Source of the DNA: UBA6921 sp031363085
GTDB taxonomy: Bacteria > Pseudomonadota > Gammaproteobacteria > SG8-11
DNA length: 7,622 nt
NCBI GenBank assembly: GCA_031363085.1
Contig: JANLTU010000231.1
Location: 1 to 7,622, forward strand
Direction: 5' to 3'
This document shows, one piece after another, positions 1 through 6,022 of the stretch. The notes under the pieces are model-generated. The model did not search any database. It was not told where the DNA came from and saw only the letters and a program-made list of their open reading frames with translations. Position 1 is the first letter of the stretch. The number at the start of each line of letters is the position of its first letter. The position numbers were made by a program, and so were the translations under genes.

Positions 1-125
1 CGCGTCATGACTTCCACAAATGACTCTACGCCGTGTCGGTTGCCTTGTGTTTTGTCTACACCCGCGCTCACGCGCGGACTCCGACAAAACCCCCGGCTCC
101 TACGGCTACTCGGGGGTCGTCGCAC
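1..125 (-). mobile_element. Group II intron 5' end (partial, left copy)
   Basis: Reading the minus strand from 125 down to 1, the sequence opens with GTGCGAC, matching the group II intron 5' consensus GUGYG. It then forms the same two-stem structure as the right-hand copy: a 7-bp GC hairpin, then a TTTTGTC/GACAAAA stem around a 6-bp hairpin with a GUGA tetraloop. Positions 2-140 match 7484-7622 in inverted orientation with mismatches only at 5 and 13. The intron lies antisense to the PKD/cytochrome-like gene that begins immediately inside it, so splicing could not repair that gene. Only about 125 nt lie in the window, so the EBS loops, domain V and the reverse transcriptase ORF cannot be checked. 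The group II assignment is inference from motif, topology and junction behaviour; the alternative is a REP- or MITE-like dispersed repeat. Confidence 0.55.
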
Positions 126-140
126 TTCCTGTGCTCCTTC
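126..140 (-). other. Putative intron 5' exon target (IBS1/IBS2), left
   Basis: Fifteen bases, GAAGGAGCACAGGAA on the minus strand, lie directly upstream of the GTGCG intron start and are identical to the bases upstream of the right copy. Identity stops at position 141. The right copy shows that this stretch can be host coding sequence. The simplest reading is the target site paired by the intron's EBS1 and EBS2, with IBS1 about CAGGAA at -6 to -1. On the plus strand it reads in frame into the PKD gene. Confidence 0.45.
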
Positions 141-612
141 ATGGACAATGACATACTCCCCTTTTGGAACTAATCAGGGTGTCAGTGCTGCGGTGCTCAC
201 AGGAGACACGACCGCAACACCCACATTTACACCGGATGTGGAAGGAGACTACTTCCTTTCGCTGGTCGTGAATAACGCAAAAGGTAGTAGTAGTGCATCG
301 ATTAGTCGGGTTAGGGCAGTTGCGGGCGCGCCGCCCTCCCCATTGTCTTTTGCCACACAAGTTTCTACCCGTGTTAGGGGCTGTGGCGGTGCTTGCCATA
401 ACAATAATCGCGGGCCAACTTTTTTGGACCAAAATCACGATATCGACAAGAATCTTTTCTATCGCCGTATGGTTGAGCGGATCGATTTCAACGATGTAGC
501 AAATAGTTTGTACGTACGAAAAATGAACGGCGACGTGCCCCATGCAGGCTTCTCGACCGGCGTGGATCCATTGATTATCCGTTGGATTTACGACAGCGCA
601 CCCAATAACTAG
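127..612 (+). CDS. PKD-domain, cytochrome c-like exported protein (5' truncated)
   Basis: This is the C-terminal ~161 residues of a larger protein whose upstream part is cut off by the repeat at the left edge. It opens with most of a PKD-like beta domain: SWTM, then TTATPTFTPDVEGDYFLSLVV, the usual PKD ending. A short linker containing PPSPLSF follows, then a cytochrome c-like segment with CGGACH (nt 382-399), then SLYVRKMNGDVPHAG and a closing IIRWIYDSAPNN. That tail resembles exported c-type cytochrome domains with a CxxCH, a distal Met and a terminal 'WI..GA' helix. The heme motif here is CX3CH rather than CX2CH, so heme binding is uncertain. The signal peptide and true start lie outside the window. 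It probably acts in the periplasm or outer envelope. The stop TAG is followed by a terminator. In-frame codons upstream of 127 come from the repeat and are not considered native. Confidence 0.6.
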   Translation, partial: SCAPSWTMTYSPFGTNQGVSAAVLTGDTTATPTFTPDVEGDYFLSLVVNNAKGSSSASISRVRAVAGAPPSPLSFATQVSTRVRGCGGACHNNNRGPTFLDQNHDIDKNLFYRRMVERIDFNDVANSLYVRKMNGDVPHAGFSTGVDPLIIRWIYDSAPNN

Positions 613-645
613 CCGTGTGAGTTATGTGAAAAAGTAATGTTCTGG

Positions 646-675
646 CCCCCGAGCCCAAACCTCGGGGGTTATTTT
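646..675 (+). terminator. Rho-independent terminator after the PKD gene
   Basis: An 8-bp perfect stem (CCCCCGAG at 646-653, CTCGGGGG at 661-668) with a 7-nt loop is followed by TTATTTT. It lies 33 nt after the stop at 612 and ends transcription before the next gene at 743. Confidence 0.75.
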
Positions 676-742
676 CCCCAGCGATACAATTCCAACTTCA
701 GCTTGAAGCCACCTATTCAATCGATAGAACAAGGATGATTCC

Positions 743-1180
743 ATGCGTCATAAAAATGTACATCGTACTGTCATTTATTCGAGTCTGTTGCTCAGCCTGA
801 TCGTATTCACGCCGGCAAGGGCAAGCGTAAAACACTGCGCACAAGACGAAGCAAAACGTGCAGAGATCGAATCCTCTGCGTTGCCGAACTGGGCGGCGGT
901 TTACAATTCTTACCTGCATTACGCGCACTGCGACGACGGTGCGGTGTGGGAAGGGTATAGCGAGTCGGTGGTACGTTTGCTGGTGAAAAAATTCGACGAG
1001 TGCGGAAAGCTGTGCCAGTTGACGAACGATGATCCGTATTTCGAACAGTTCGTGGTTCGGCATATCGACGACAGCGTGCCGCCAGCGGATCTCGACAAAA
1101 TTCTGGTCAACGTGTCAGTGAGTTGTCCGTCGGAGGGTAAACACTTGTGCTACCGGATTAAAATCGCTGCCGAACATTAG
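743..1180 (+). CDS. Secreted six-cysteine protein of unknown function
   Basis: This 145-residue protein has a clear signal peptide: basic MRHKNVHR, hydrophobic residues ~10-23, and a likely signal peptidase I site after ARA at 27. The mature ~118 residues carry six cysteines (32, 63, 87, 91, 128, 136), consistent with up to three disulfides in the periplasm. Other visible features are an ALPNW stretch near 46-50, HCDDGAVWEGYSE near 62-74, and a DDPYFEQFVVRHID block. I do not recognise a characterised family. The start is supported by AAGGA at 731-735, seven bases before the ATG. The gene stands alone after a terminator and converges on the anti-sigma gene with only 5 bp between stop codons and no obvious terminator there, so the two transcripts probably overlap at their 3' ends. 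Confidence 0.75.
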   Translation: MRHKNVHRTVIYSSLLLSLIVFTPARASVKHCAQDEAKRAEIESSALPNWAAVYNSYLHYAHCDDGAVWEGYSESVVRLLVKKFDECGKLCQLTNDDPYFEQFVVRHIDDSVPPADLDKILVNVSVSCPSEGKHLCYRIKIAAEH

Positions 1181-1185
1181 ACGTT

Positions 1186-1899
1186 CTACCACAATTTTAC
1201 GCACGGGCCCTTTAATACGTAGTCGCCGCTGGGTCCGGTGATGGTCGCGGCATCCGCGCGTTCGGAAGATATGGCCAGGGTCGTGACATTTTTAAATACG
1301 ATGTCGGCCGGGTTGCTGAGGGCGATGCGCGATTTACCGCTGGATTGAACGATGCCGATACGGTGCGGCGGTGCGTTTTTTTGCAAGGCCCACAGCACTA
1401 ACATCTGCCCGAACTTGACTTCAAGCGGTTCGATCATTTTTACAAACAACGTTGATTCTTTACGCATGGCGCTCGCATGCAGGGCGGGCGGTGCATTGGC
1501 AGTGGCTGCGAGCACCGCCACATAGCTTTCCGGCAGGGTTTCGCTGCGTTTGCCCCACATCACCACGGCTGCGCCAAGCACCACGCCGAACACTAGCGAC
1601 ATGGCTCCTTGCAGAAGGCCAAAGTTGATTCGCGCGGATTTTGAAGGAACCTTGGGTGCGGTCGCGGTCGGAGGATTAATATGCGCTTCGAGGGACTTCC
1701 ACACTTGCGCCGAGGGTGCAACCGGCGGCACGCCGGAAGCAAGCGGCAGCAAACGGTTTTCCCATGCGCGTACGCGCTGTTCGAGGTCGGGATGTTCGCG
1801 GATGAGTTGCGCGCAGCGTTCGCGTTCGAGCGTGGTTAACGTGCCGAGCACATAGGCGGCCGCGATCTGTTCGAGTAATTCCGGGTTGATTTCTGCCAT
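1186..1899 (-). CDS. RskA-like membrane anti-sigma factor
   Basis: This 237-residue protein is predicted to hold the adjacent ECF sigma factor inactive at the inner membrane. The N-terminal ~70 residues form a helical anti-sigma domain (ELLEQIAAAYVLGTL, then LEQRVRAWENRLLPLA). No HxxxCxxC zinc motif is visible, as is common in RskA-type proteins. A single transmembrane helix lies at about residues 93-115. The remaining ~120 residues form the extracytoplasmic RskA C-terminal domain, ending in GPSGDYVLKGPC, where family members usually end with a Gly/Pro-rich strand. The ATG at 1897-1899 lies 6 bp after the sigma factor stop. No strong ribosome binding site is visible (the upstream bases are AT-rich), so translational coupling to the sigma gene is likely. 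The signal that releases the sigma factor is unknown. Confidence 0.85.
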   Translation of the reverse strand: MAEINPELLEQIAAAYVLGTLTTLERERCAQLIREHPDLEQRVRAWENRLLPLASGVPPVAPSAQVWKSLEAHINPPTATAPKVPSKSARINFGLLQGAMSLVFGVVLGAAVVMWGKRSETLPESYVAVLAATANAPPALHASAMRKESTLFVKMIEPLEVKFGQMLVLWALQKNAPPHRIGIVQSSGKSRIALSNPADIVFKNVTTLAISSERADAATITGPSGDYVLKGPCVKLW

Positions 1900-1905
1900 A
1901 TTTAT

Positions 1906-2505
1906 TTAACTTGGTTCGCCGTTGGCGGTGTCGATGCAGCGGCGCAGCCGTTCCAGCCCGCGTCGTATCCAGGACTTGACTGTTCCGGCCGGCGCGCCGA
2001 ATTCGGCCGCGACTTGTTCGTGGGTCAGGCCGCAATAAAACGCCGCGATGATACTGCGCATCTGGTTCTGATCCAGCGCCGCGAAGCACTCACGCAAGGC
2101 GCGCGACTCGACGGCGGCGAGCAAGTGCTCCAGCGCGCTAGGTGTCTCGTCCGCAATGCCGTGTAACACAGCATCATTGTTCGTCGGCGTCGCGAGGGCG
2201 TTGCGCGGTGAACGCAAATAATCCAGTGCGCGGTGGCGCGCGATGCTGGTGATCCAGGTCATTGCTTGGCTCCTCGTAGCCATATACGAGCCGGCGTGCT
2301 GCCAGATGCTGATGAAAGACTCTTGCAGAATTTCTTCGGCCACGTTGCGCGAACGCACTAGGCGCAGCAGCATACCCAGCAGGCGCGGGCTGGTCAGTTC
2401 GTAGAGCCGTTGGAACGCGCGTTGATCACGCAATGCGGTGCGCGCGAGTAATTCGGCGAGGGTATCAGCCGGGTTCACAGAGTTTTGCGGGTGAGTGGTA
2501 GGCAT
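1906..2505 (-). CDS. RNA polymerase sigma factor, ECF subfamily
   Basis: This 199-residue ECF sigma factor contains only regions 2 and 4. Region 2 spans roughly residues 26-96 and includes RNVAEEILQESFISIWQ (core binding) and SIARHRALDYLRS (-10 recognition). Region 4 spans about 141-190, with the helix-turn-helix LTHEQVAAEFGAPAGTVKSWIRRGLERLRR recognising the -35 element. It is followed after 6 bp by its RskA-like anti-sigma factor, so the pair resembles SigK/RskA-type modules, where the sigma factor often activates its own operon. I prefer the ATG at 2503-2505, which has GGA five to seven bases upstream. An in-frame GTG at 2515-2517 would add four residues but has no ribosome binding site. 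No target promoter motif could be assigned with confidence in the upstream region. Confidence 0.9.
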   Translation of the reverse strand: MPTTHPQNSVNPADTLAELLARTALRDQRAFQRLYELTSPRLLGMLLRLVRSRNVAEEILQESFISIWQHAGSYMATRSQAMTWITSIARHRALDYLRSPRNALATPTNNDAVLHGIADETPSALEHLLAAVESRALRECFAALDQNQMRSIIAAFYCGLTHEQVAAEFGAPAGTVKSWIRRGLERLRRCIDTANGEPS

Positions 2506-2820
2506 GTGATCCGTCACATCGGATGCGTCGTTTAAGTCGGCGAAAGTCTAGCGCATTGTTCGCGGCTTCCGAATCCTCGGCAAAAATAATTTTCCGACAC
2601 GCTGCATCTGCGCGGTGCATGCGCCCGTATTTACTGTAAGTCCGCGTCATGCGGTGCGTCGAAACGACAAGGGAAGCCGGTACCGTAGCTGTTAGCTGTC
2701 CAAGGAAGGTTTGAAAGTGCGACGTGTTTGTCGGCGTGCAGACGGTTTTGTGTAGCGGTGCTGCATGATGCGGACTTAAAATTTTTCAGATTTATTCAAT
2801 GCGCGCGGCGAAGGATATTA
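2506..2820. other. Intergenic region upstream of the sigma operon, no gene seen
   Basis: About 315 bp between the sigma factor start and the MITE-like element hold no convincing gene. Short open frames here lack ribosome binding sites and recognisable protein sequence. The region must contain the promoter of the minus-strand sigma/anti-sigma operon, but I could not identify -35/-10 elements confidently. Imperfect copies of a GCGGTGC-type stretch occur around 2611-2660. Confidence 0.5.
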
Positions 2821-2921
2821 TTTCATTGCCAATTTAAAACGAAACTCGGCGCCGCGCCGCAGACAGTGCAGTTGCGCGGTAAGGTGAAGCAACAACGTAT
2901 CGTTTTAAATTGGCAATGGAA
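2821..2921. mobile_element. MITE-like element, 101 bp with 25-bp terminal inverted repeats
   Basis: The outer 25 bases on each side (2821-2845 and 2897-2921) are inverted repeats matching at 23 of 25 positions, including a perfect 18-bp core CATTGCCAATTTAAAACG at 2824-2841 and 2901-2918. The element is flanked by TTA at 2818-2820 and TTA at 2922-2924, as expected of a short target-site duplication. The 51-bp centre has no coding content and can form a small inner stem (GTTGC 2871-2875 with GCAAC 2889-2893). The AT-rich arms contrast with the GC-rich surroundings. It is too small to encode a transposase, so it would need one supplied in trans. The alternative is a long RNA hairpin, for example a structured 3' end of the kinase transcript. 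Confidence 0.5.
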
Positions 2922-2927
2922 TTAATC

Positions 2928-2949
2928 AGCGGGCGACGCGTAGCCCGCT
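2928..2949 (-). terminator. Hairpin at the end of the kinase gene
   Basis: AGCGGGC (2928-2934) pairs perfectly with GCCCGCT (2943-2949) around an 8-nt loop. It overlaps the TAG stop of the kinase gene at 2948-2950. On the minus strand it is followed only by GATTAATTCC, not a proper T run, so it is a weak terminator or an mRNA 3'-end stabiliser. Confidence 0.4.
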
Positions 2950-4237
2950 ACACGGGGAGGCTCACCTGCACGCGCGTGCCGCGTCCGGGCGCGCTGTCGA
3001 TATGCAGGCTGCCGCCGTGCGCCTCGGCGATCACGCGGCATAAATACAGACCCAGGCCATAGCCGCCAGTGGCGCGCAGACGTGCGGCGTCCGCTCGATA
3101 GAACGGTTCGCTTATATGCGGCAAGTGATGTGCTTCGATGCCGCTGCCGTGATCGGTGATGCTAAGCACCGCGCGCTGTTCGCGCTGCTCCAGGTGCAGT
3201 TCCGGCGCGGGCGAAGCGCTGGGCGTGTGGCGCAATGCATTGTCGAGCAGATTTTTTAACAGCAGGCGCAGGCGCACTTCGTCCACTTCGGCATTGATGT
3301 CATGCTCCGGTGCTAGTAGCCGGATCGAATGCCCCGCGAATGATTCGTGCAGCACGCTGCGCGCAAGTTGCGTGAGCGAAACGCGCTTTTTGTTCAACGC
3401 GCCGTGATGCGCGCTAAGGCGCTCGGTTTCGAGCAATTCCTCGATTAATTTCTCCATTTCGTTGAGATCGCGGTTGATATCGCTGCGCTGTTGCGCATCG
3501 TCGAGCAAGGCCACCGCAACTTTGGCACGCGTCAGCGGTGAGCGCAGTTCGTGACTAATGGCCAGCAGCAATTGGCGCTTCGCATCGAGCATGCGTTGAA
3601 TGTCGTCGGCCATGCTGTTGACGCTGCCGGCCAGTTCGCCCAGTTCATCGCGGCGCTGGATGTTGATGCGGTGAGTGAGGTCACCCGTGCCGATGCGCGC
3701 CAACCCAGATTTAAGAATTTCAATCGGCGCGAACAGACGGCGTGTGGCGTGATACAGCAGCGCTAAAATAAGCAGCAATACGATCAACGGAATCACGCGC
3801 CAATGCCAGTGCCCGCGCTCGCGTGTGGTCGAGATGCCCAACGCCAGGATGTATTGCGGCAGATGCGCAACCAGATATTCGCGGTTGTTCCAGGATGCGA
3901 ATTCAAAATCGATGTTGTTGCTGGTGAAGCGCCGATGCACCTGCATCAGTGTCATGTCCAGCGCCGCATCGCTGGATGACCACATCACATCGGCGCCATG
4001 AATGTGAATCTCGATGTCCAGCTCACGTGCCAGTTGCTCTGCGCGCGCGAGGTTGGGTGGCGCACCGATATCGGCCTGGATGTATTGCATGTAGCGCAGC
4101 AAGTGCGGGCGCACCGTGTCCTGAAAGTGGGAGCGGAACGCGCTGCCGATGCTCAGGCCCACCAGCAGCACGAACGCAATCGCGGTGATCACGAACAGCG
4201 CAACCAGCCGCCCGGACAGGGAGTGGAAAAGTTTCAC
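2948..4237 (-). CDS. Sensor histidine kinase (CpxA/RstB-like)
   Basis: This 429-residue inner-membrane kinase phosphorylates the response regulator encoded just upstream. In order: TM1 ~11-33, a periplasmic sensor segment ~34-147 (RPHLLRYMQYIQADIG near 43-58), TM2 ~148-165, HAMP ~166-218, and a HisKA dimerisation domain with the phospho-acceptor His229 in SHELRSPLTR. The HATPase domain has the N box KNLLDNALRH (N329, N333), G1 DHGSG at 362-366, the F box EPFYRAD and G2 GGYGLGL at 391-397. All catalytic boxes look intact. I chose GTG at 4235-4237 because it overlaps the regulator's TGA in a GTGA junction and leaves a normal N-terminus (MKLFHSLSGRL). A longer frame to 4291 would run into the regulator gene. 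Overall layout and the partner's sequence point to the CpxA/RstB group; the stimulus is unknown. Confidence 0.9.
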   Translation of the reverse strand: MKLFHSLSGRLVALFVITAIAFVLLVGLSIGSAFRSHFQDTVRPHLLRYMQYIQADIGAPPNLARAEQLARELDIEIHIHGADVMWSSSDAALDMTLMQVHRRFTSNNIDFEFASWNNREYLVAHLPQYILALGISTTRERGHWHWRVIPLIVLLLILALLYHATRRLFAPIEILKSGLARIGTGDLTHRINIQRRDELGELAGSVNSMADDIQRMLDAKRQLLLAISHELRSPLTRAKVAVALLDDAQQRSDINRDLNEMEKLIEELLETERLSAHHGALNKKRVSLTQLARSVLHESFAGHSIRLLAPEHDINAEVDEVRLRLLLKNLLDNALRHTPSASPAPELHLEQREQRAVLSITDHGSGIEAHHLPHISEPFYRADAARLRATGGYGLGLYLCRVIAEAHGGSLHIDSAPGRGTRVQVSLPV

Positions 4238-4929
4238 GACGTGACTTTTCCGACGAAGCAGTAACCGCTGCCGCGTTGCGTCTTGATGCAATCGAGCGGC
4301 TTGAGTTTGGTTCGCAAGCGGCTGATGAGAATATCCACGGAGCGGGTAAACAAATCGTCGGCGTCCACGCCTTTCAAGACGTTGAGAATTTCATCGCGGC
4401 TGAAGGTTTTGCCCGGCTGGCGCGCGAGCATTTCCAGCAATTGATATTCCATGCTGCTCAAGCCCAGCAACGTGCCATGCAACAGCACGTTGCGCAGTTG
4501 CGTGTCGATGACCAGCGTGTCAAAGTCAAGCACCGCTCCGTTCGCCGCAGCGCGCACGGAGCGTTTCAGAATATTTTGGATGCGCGCCACCAGCTCGCGC
4601 GGCTCGAACGGTTTGGCCAGATAATCATCTGCGCCGATCTCAAGGCCGACCACGCGGTCCATGACGTCCCCGCGCGCGGTCAGCATGATGATGGGAATAT
4701 CGCTGGATTTGCGGATCGCTTTGCAGACTTCAAAGCCGTCCATTTCCGGCAGCATCACGTCGAGTATCACCAGATCGAAGTGCCCGCTGTCGAGTTTTTT
4801 GAGCCCACTGCTCGGTGCTGCCGCGTGCTCCAGATGCAAGTCAAAACGCTCGAAATAGCGCACCAGCAATTCGGCGAGGCGTTGGTCGTCGTCGATCAAG
4901 AGAATCTGCAGTGTCGGGCGTTTGGTCAT
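4234..4929 (-). CDS. OmpR/PhoB-type response regulator (CpxR/RstA-like)
   Basis: This 231-residue DNA-binding response regulator is the partner of the kinase encoded next in the operon. The receiver domain (~7-121) has the acidic pair D13/D14 in LLIDDDQ, phospho-acceptor Asp57 in LVILDVMLPEMDG, Thr84 in MLTARG and Lys106 in YLAKPF. MDRVVGLEIGADDYLAKPFEPRELVARI closely matches the CpxR/RstA pattern. The C-terminal winged helix (~133-228) includes LSSMEYQLLEMLARQPGKTFSRDEIL, the recognition-helix stretch RSVDILISRLRTKL, and RGSGYCFVG in the wing. The start is set at ATG 4927-4929, which gives the usual short N-terminus. In-frame codons further upstream would add 33 residues reading back into the luxR terminator. 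No clear Shine-Dalgarno precedes this ATG. Confidence 0.9.
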   Translation of the reverse strand: MTKRPTLQILLIDDDQRLAELLVRYFERFDLHLEHAAAPSSGLKKLDSGHFDLVILDVMLPEMDGFEVCKAIRKSSDIPIIMLTARGDVMDRVVGLEIGADDYLAKPFEPRELVARIQNILKRSVRAAANGAVLDFDTLVIDTQLRNVLLHGTLLGLSSMEYQLLEMLARQPGKTFSRDEILNVLKGVDADDLFTRSVDILISRLRTKLKPLDCIKTQRGSGYCFVGKVTS

Positions 4930-4975
4930 GTTATCGGCTTGCGGGTTCGGTGTTGACAGCGGCGGGGGCTTGATG

Positions 4976-5033
4976 AAAAAAATGACCGTCGCGCCATTGG
5001 CAACCCCATCCAAAGATGGAGTGCCCAACGGTC
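4976..5033 (-). terminator. Rho-independent terminator of the luxR-type gene
   Basis: On the minus strand, GACCGT (5033-5028) pairs with ACGGTC (4989-4984). Between them sits an inner hairpin built on CCATC/GATGG with a 4-nt loop, making a branched or interrupted stem. The outer stem is followed, after one base, by seven Ts (4982-4976). It lies about 36 nt past the luxR-type stop and separates that gene from the downstream regulator/kinase operon. Confidence 0.65.
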
Positions 5034-5069
5034 TATCTCGTGATAATTTCTGCTTTCATCTGCTTCATA

Positions 5070-5513
5070 TTAGAGCGCTGTGGAAGGCGCTGGCTGAGCA
5101 AGGTTGCCACGATAGGCGACGGCGAGCGCCGCACGATTGGGAAGCCGGGTTTTGACCAGCACGCGGTGCATATGATCCTTGACGGTAGCCAGGGCGATAC
5201 GCAGATGACGCGCGATCTGCTTGTTGCTGAGCCCTTCGGACACCAGCGCCGCGACTTGGTTTTCGCGCCGGGTGAGGCTGGGCAGCTCCTGCGGGTCGGA
5301 CACCGGAACTGGAACACACACCACGACCATGGGTACGCCTAACGGGTGTGCCGCAGTGAAGTCGATGGTAATGCCGGAGGCCACCTTGACATTATTGGCG
5401 AGCTGCACCAACTCAAGGGCCGGAAGCGCGCTGCGCTGCTCGTGAGTGGTTTGCACCAAGCGGCGTAATGCAGCGAGGGCCTCTTCGTTCAACATCGAGT
5501 GGGTTCCAAGCAT
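5070..5513 (-). CDS. LuxR-family (GerE HTH) transcriptional regulator
   Basis: This 147-residue regulator has a C-terminal LuxR/GerE DNA-binding domain at about 77-136: LTRRENQVAALVSEGLSNKQIARHL, then the recognition helix in ATVKDHMHRVLVKTRLPNRAAL. The N-terminal ~75 residues (LGVPMVVVCVPVPVS near 58-72) are too short for a receiver or autoinducer-binding domain and match no sensor I recognise. That part may be a dimerisation or small-ligand module. Two starts are possible: ATG at 5511-5513, or ATG at 5493-5495, which would remove six residues; neither has a strong ribosome binding site. It is divergent from the SnoaL-like gene across 67 bp containing a palindrome, so it may control that operon and itself. 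It ends at its own terminator. Confidence 0.85.
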   Translation of the reverse strand: MLGTHSMLNEEALAALRRLVQTTHEQRSALPALELVQLANNVKVASGITIDFTAAHPLGVPMVVVCVPVPVSDPQELPSLTRRENQVAALVSEGLSNKQIARHLRIALATVKDHMHRVLVKTRLPNRAALAVAYRGNLAQPAPSTAL

Positions 5514-5541
5514 GGGTGGCTTCTCGGTGGTAAGAGTGTGA

Positions 5542-5566
5542 GTTAATCATCTTACATAAGATTAAC
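5542..5566. promoter_or_regulatory. AT-rich palindrome in the divergent promoter region (candidate operator)
   Basis: GTTAATC (5542-5548) and GATTAAC (5560-5566) form a perfect 7-bp inverted repeat with an 11-bp spacer. Nested inside is a second, offset inverted repeat, ATCTTACATAAGAT (5549-5562). The site lies midway between the divergent luxR-type and SnoaL-like genes, immediately before the latter's ribosome binding site. It is a plausible binding site for the LuxR-type regulator or the AraC-type regulator; which one binds is inference. Confidence 0.5.
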
Positions 5567-5580
5567 AGAGGAATATAACC

Positions 5581-5964
5581 ATGTCCGTCGCACCCGCTGA
5601 CCGTAATCTCATCGAAAGTCTCTACAAGGCCATGCAGGCCGGACCCGCAGGCGAGAGCGCCATGCTGGATCTGTTTACCGAGGACGCAGTGTTCGTCGAG
5701 CCGTTCGGCGGCGAACCCAAAACCCACACCGGCCTGTCCGCGATCCGCGCCACGTTCCAGGACATGTGCAAGGAGCCGTTGCCCGACATGCGTTTGCAAC
5801 TCGACCGCGTCGATCTGGACGCCGGCCGGGTGCGCGCCGCATGGACGTGTTATTCGTCGGCGTTTTCCGAGCCGATGCGCGGCATCGATCACTTCACCAT
5901 CGAGCACGGCAAAATCAAGCGTCTTGAAATTATCGTTACGCACGCGCCGCCGATGACGTCGTGA
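5581..5964 (+). CDS. SnoaL/NTF2-like protein
   Basis: This 127-residue protein has the nuclear transport factor 2/SnoaL-like cone fold expected of small ligand-binding proteins and of some isomerases or cyclases. The pattern is typical: an N-terminal helix (DRNLIESLYKAMQAG), LDLFTEDAVFVEPFGGEPKTHTGLSAIRATFQDM, and C-terminal strands with VRAAWTCYSS and GIDHFTIEHGKIKRLEII. The F-x-D-A-V-F-x-E-P-F segment and the closing IDHFTIEHGKI strands are hallmarks of the fold. The start is supported by AGAGGA at 5567-5572, eight bases before the ATG. It is the first gene of a plus-strand group that continues with the VOC and AraC genes, and no terminator follows it. The substrate cannot be predicted. Confidence 0.85.
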   Translation: MSVAPADRNLIESLYKAMQAGPAGESAMLDLFTEDAVFVEPFGGEPKTHTGLSAIRATFQDMCKEPLPDMRLQLDRVDLDAGRVRAAWTCYSSAFSEPMRGIDHFTIEHGKIKRLEIIVTHAPPMTS

Positions 5965-6022
5965 ACCTAAATATCAAGCCATTCACCCGAGCTTCATCAC
6001 CACCGACCAAGCAGGAGAGAGT

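Noticed and set aside
47..92. Integron attC site in the terminal repeat (GTTTTGTC...GACAAAAC arms)
   Set aside because: The arms do not fit the RYYYAAC/GTTRRRY core sites, no integrase or cassette array is seen, and the GTGCG junction fits a group II intron better.
7..126. Upstream extension of the PKD gene through the repeat
   Set aside because: The frame is open, but the sequence belongs to the repeat shared with the other end and encodes low-complexity residues with no PKD character.
2728..2925. 65-codon plus-strand open frame in the intergenic region
   Set aside because: It runs through the MITE-like inverted repeats, has no ribosome binding site, and its sequence is explained by the repeat.
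4276..4956. Long plus-strand open frame (226 codons) opposite the response regulator
   Set aside because: It is a GC-rich shadow of the regulator gene: it follows that gene's codon periodicity, lacks a recognisable domain and has no ribosome binding site.
5413..5943. Minus-strand open frame overlapping the SnoaL-like gene and luxR start
   Set aside because: It is antisense to a gene with clear family motifs and a good ribosome binding site, and its translation resembles no protein family.
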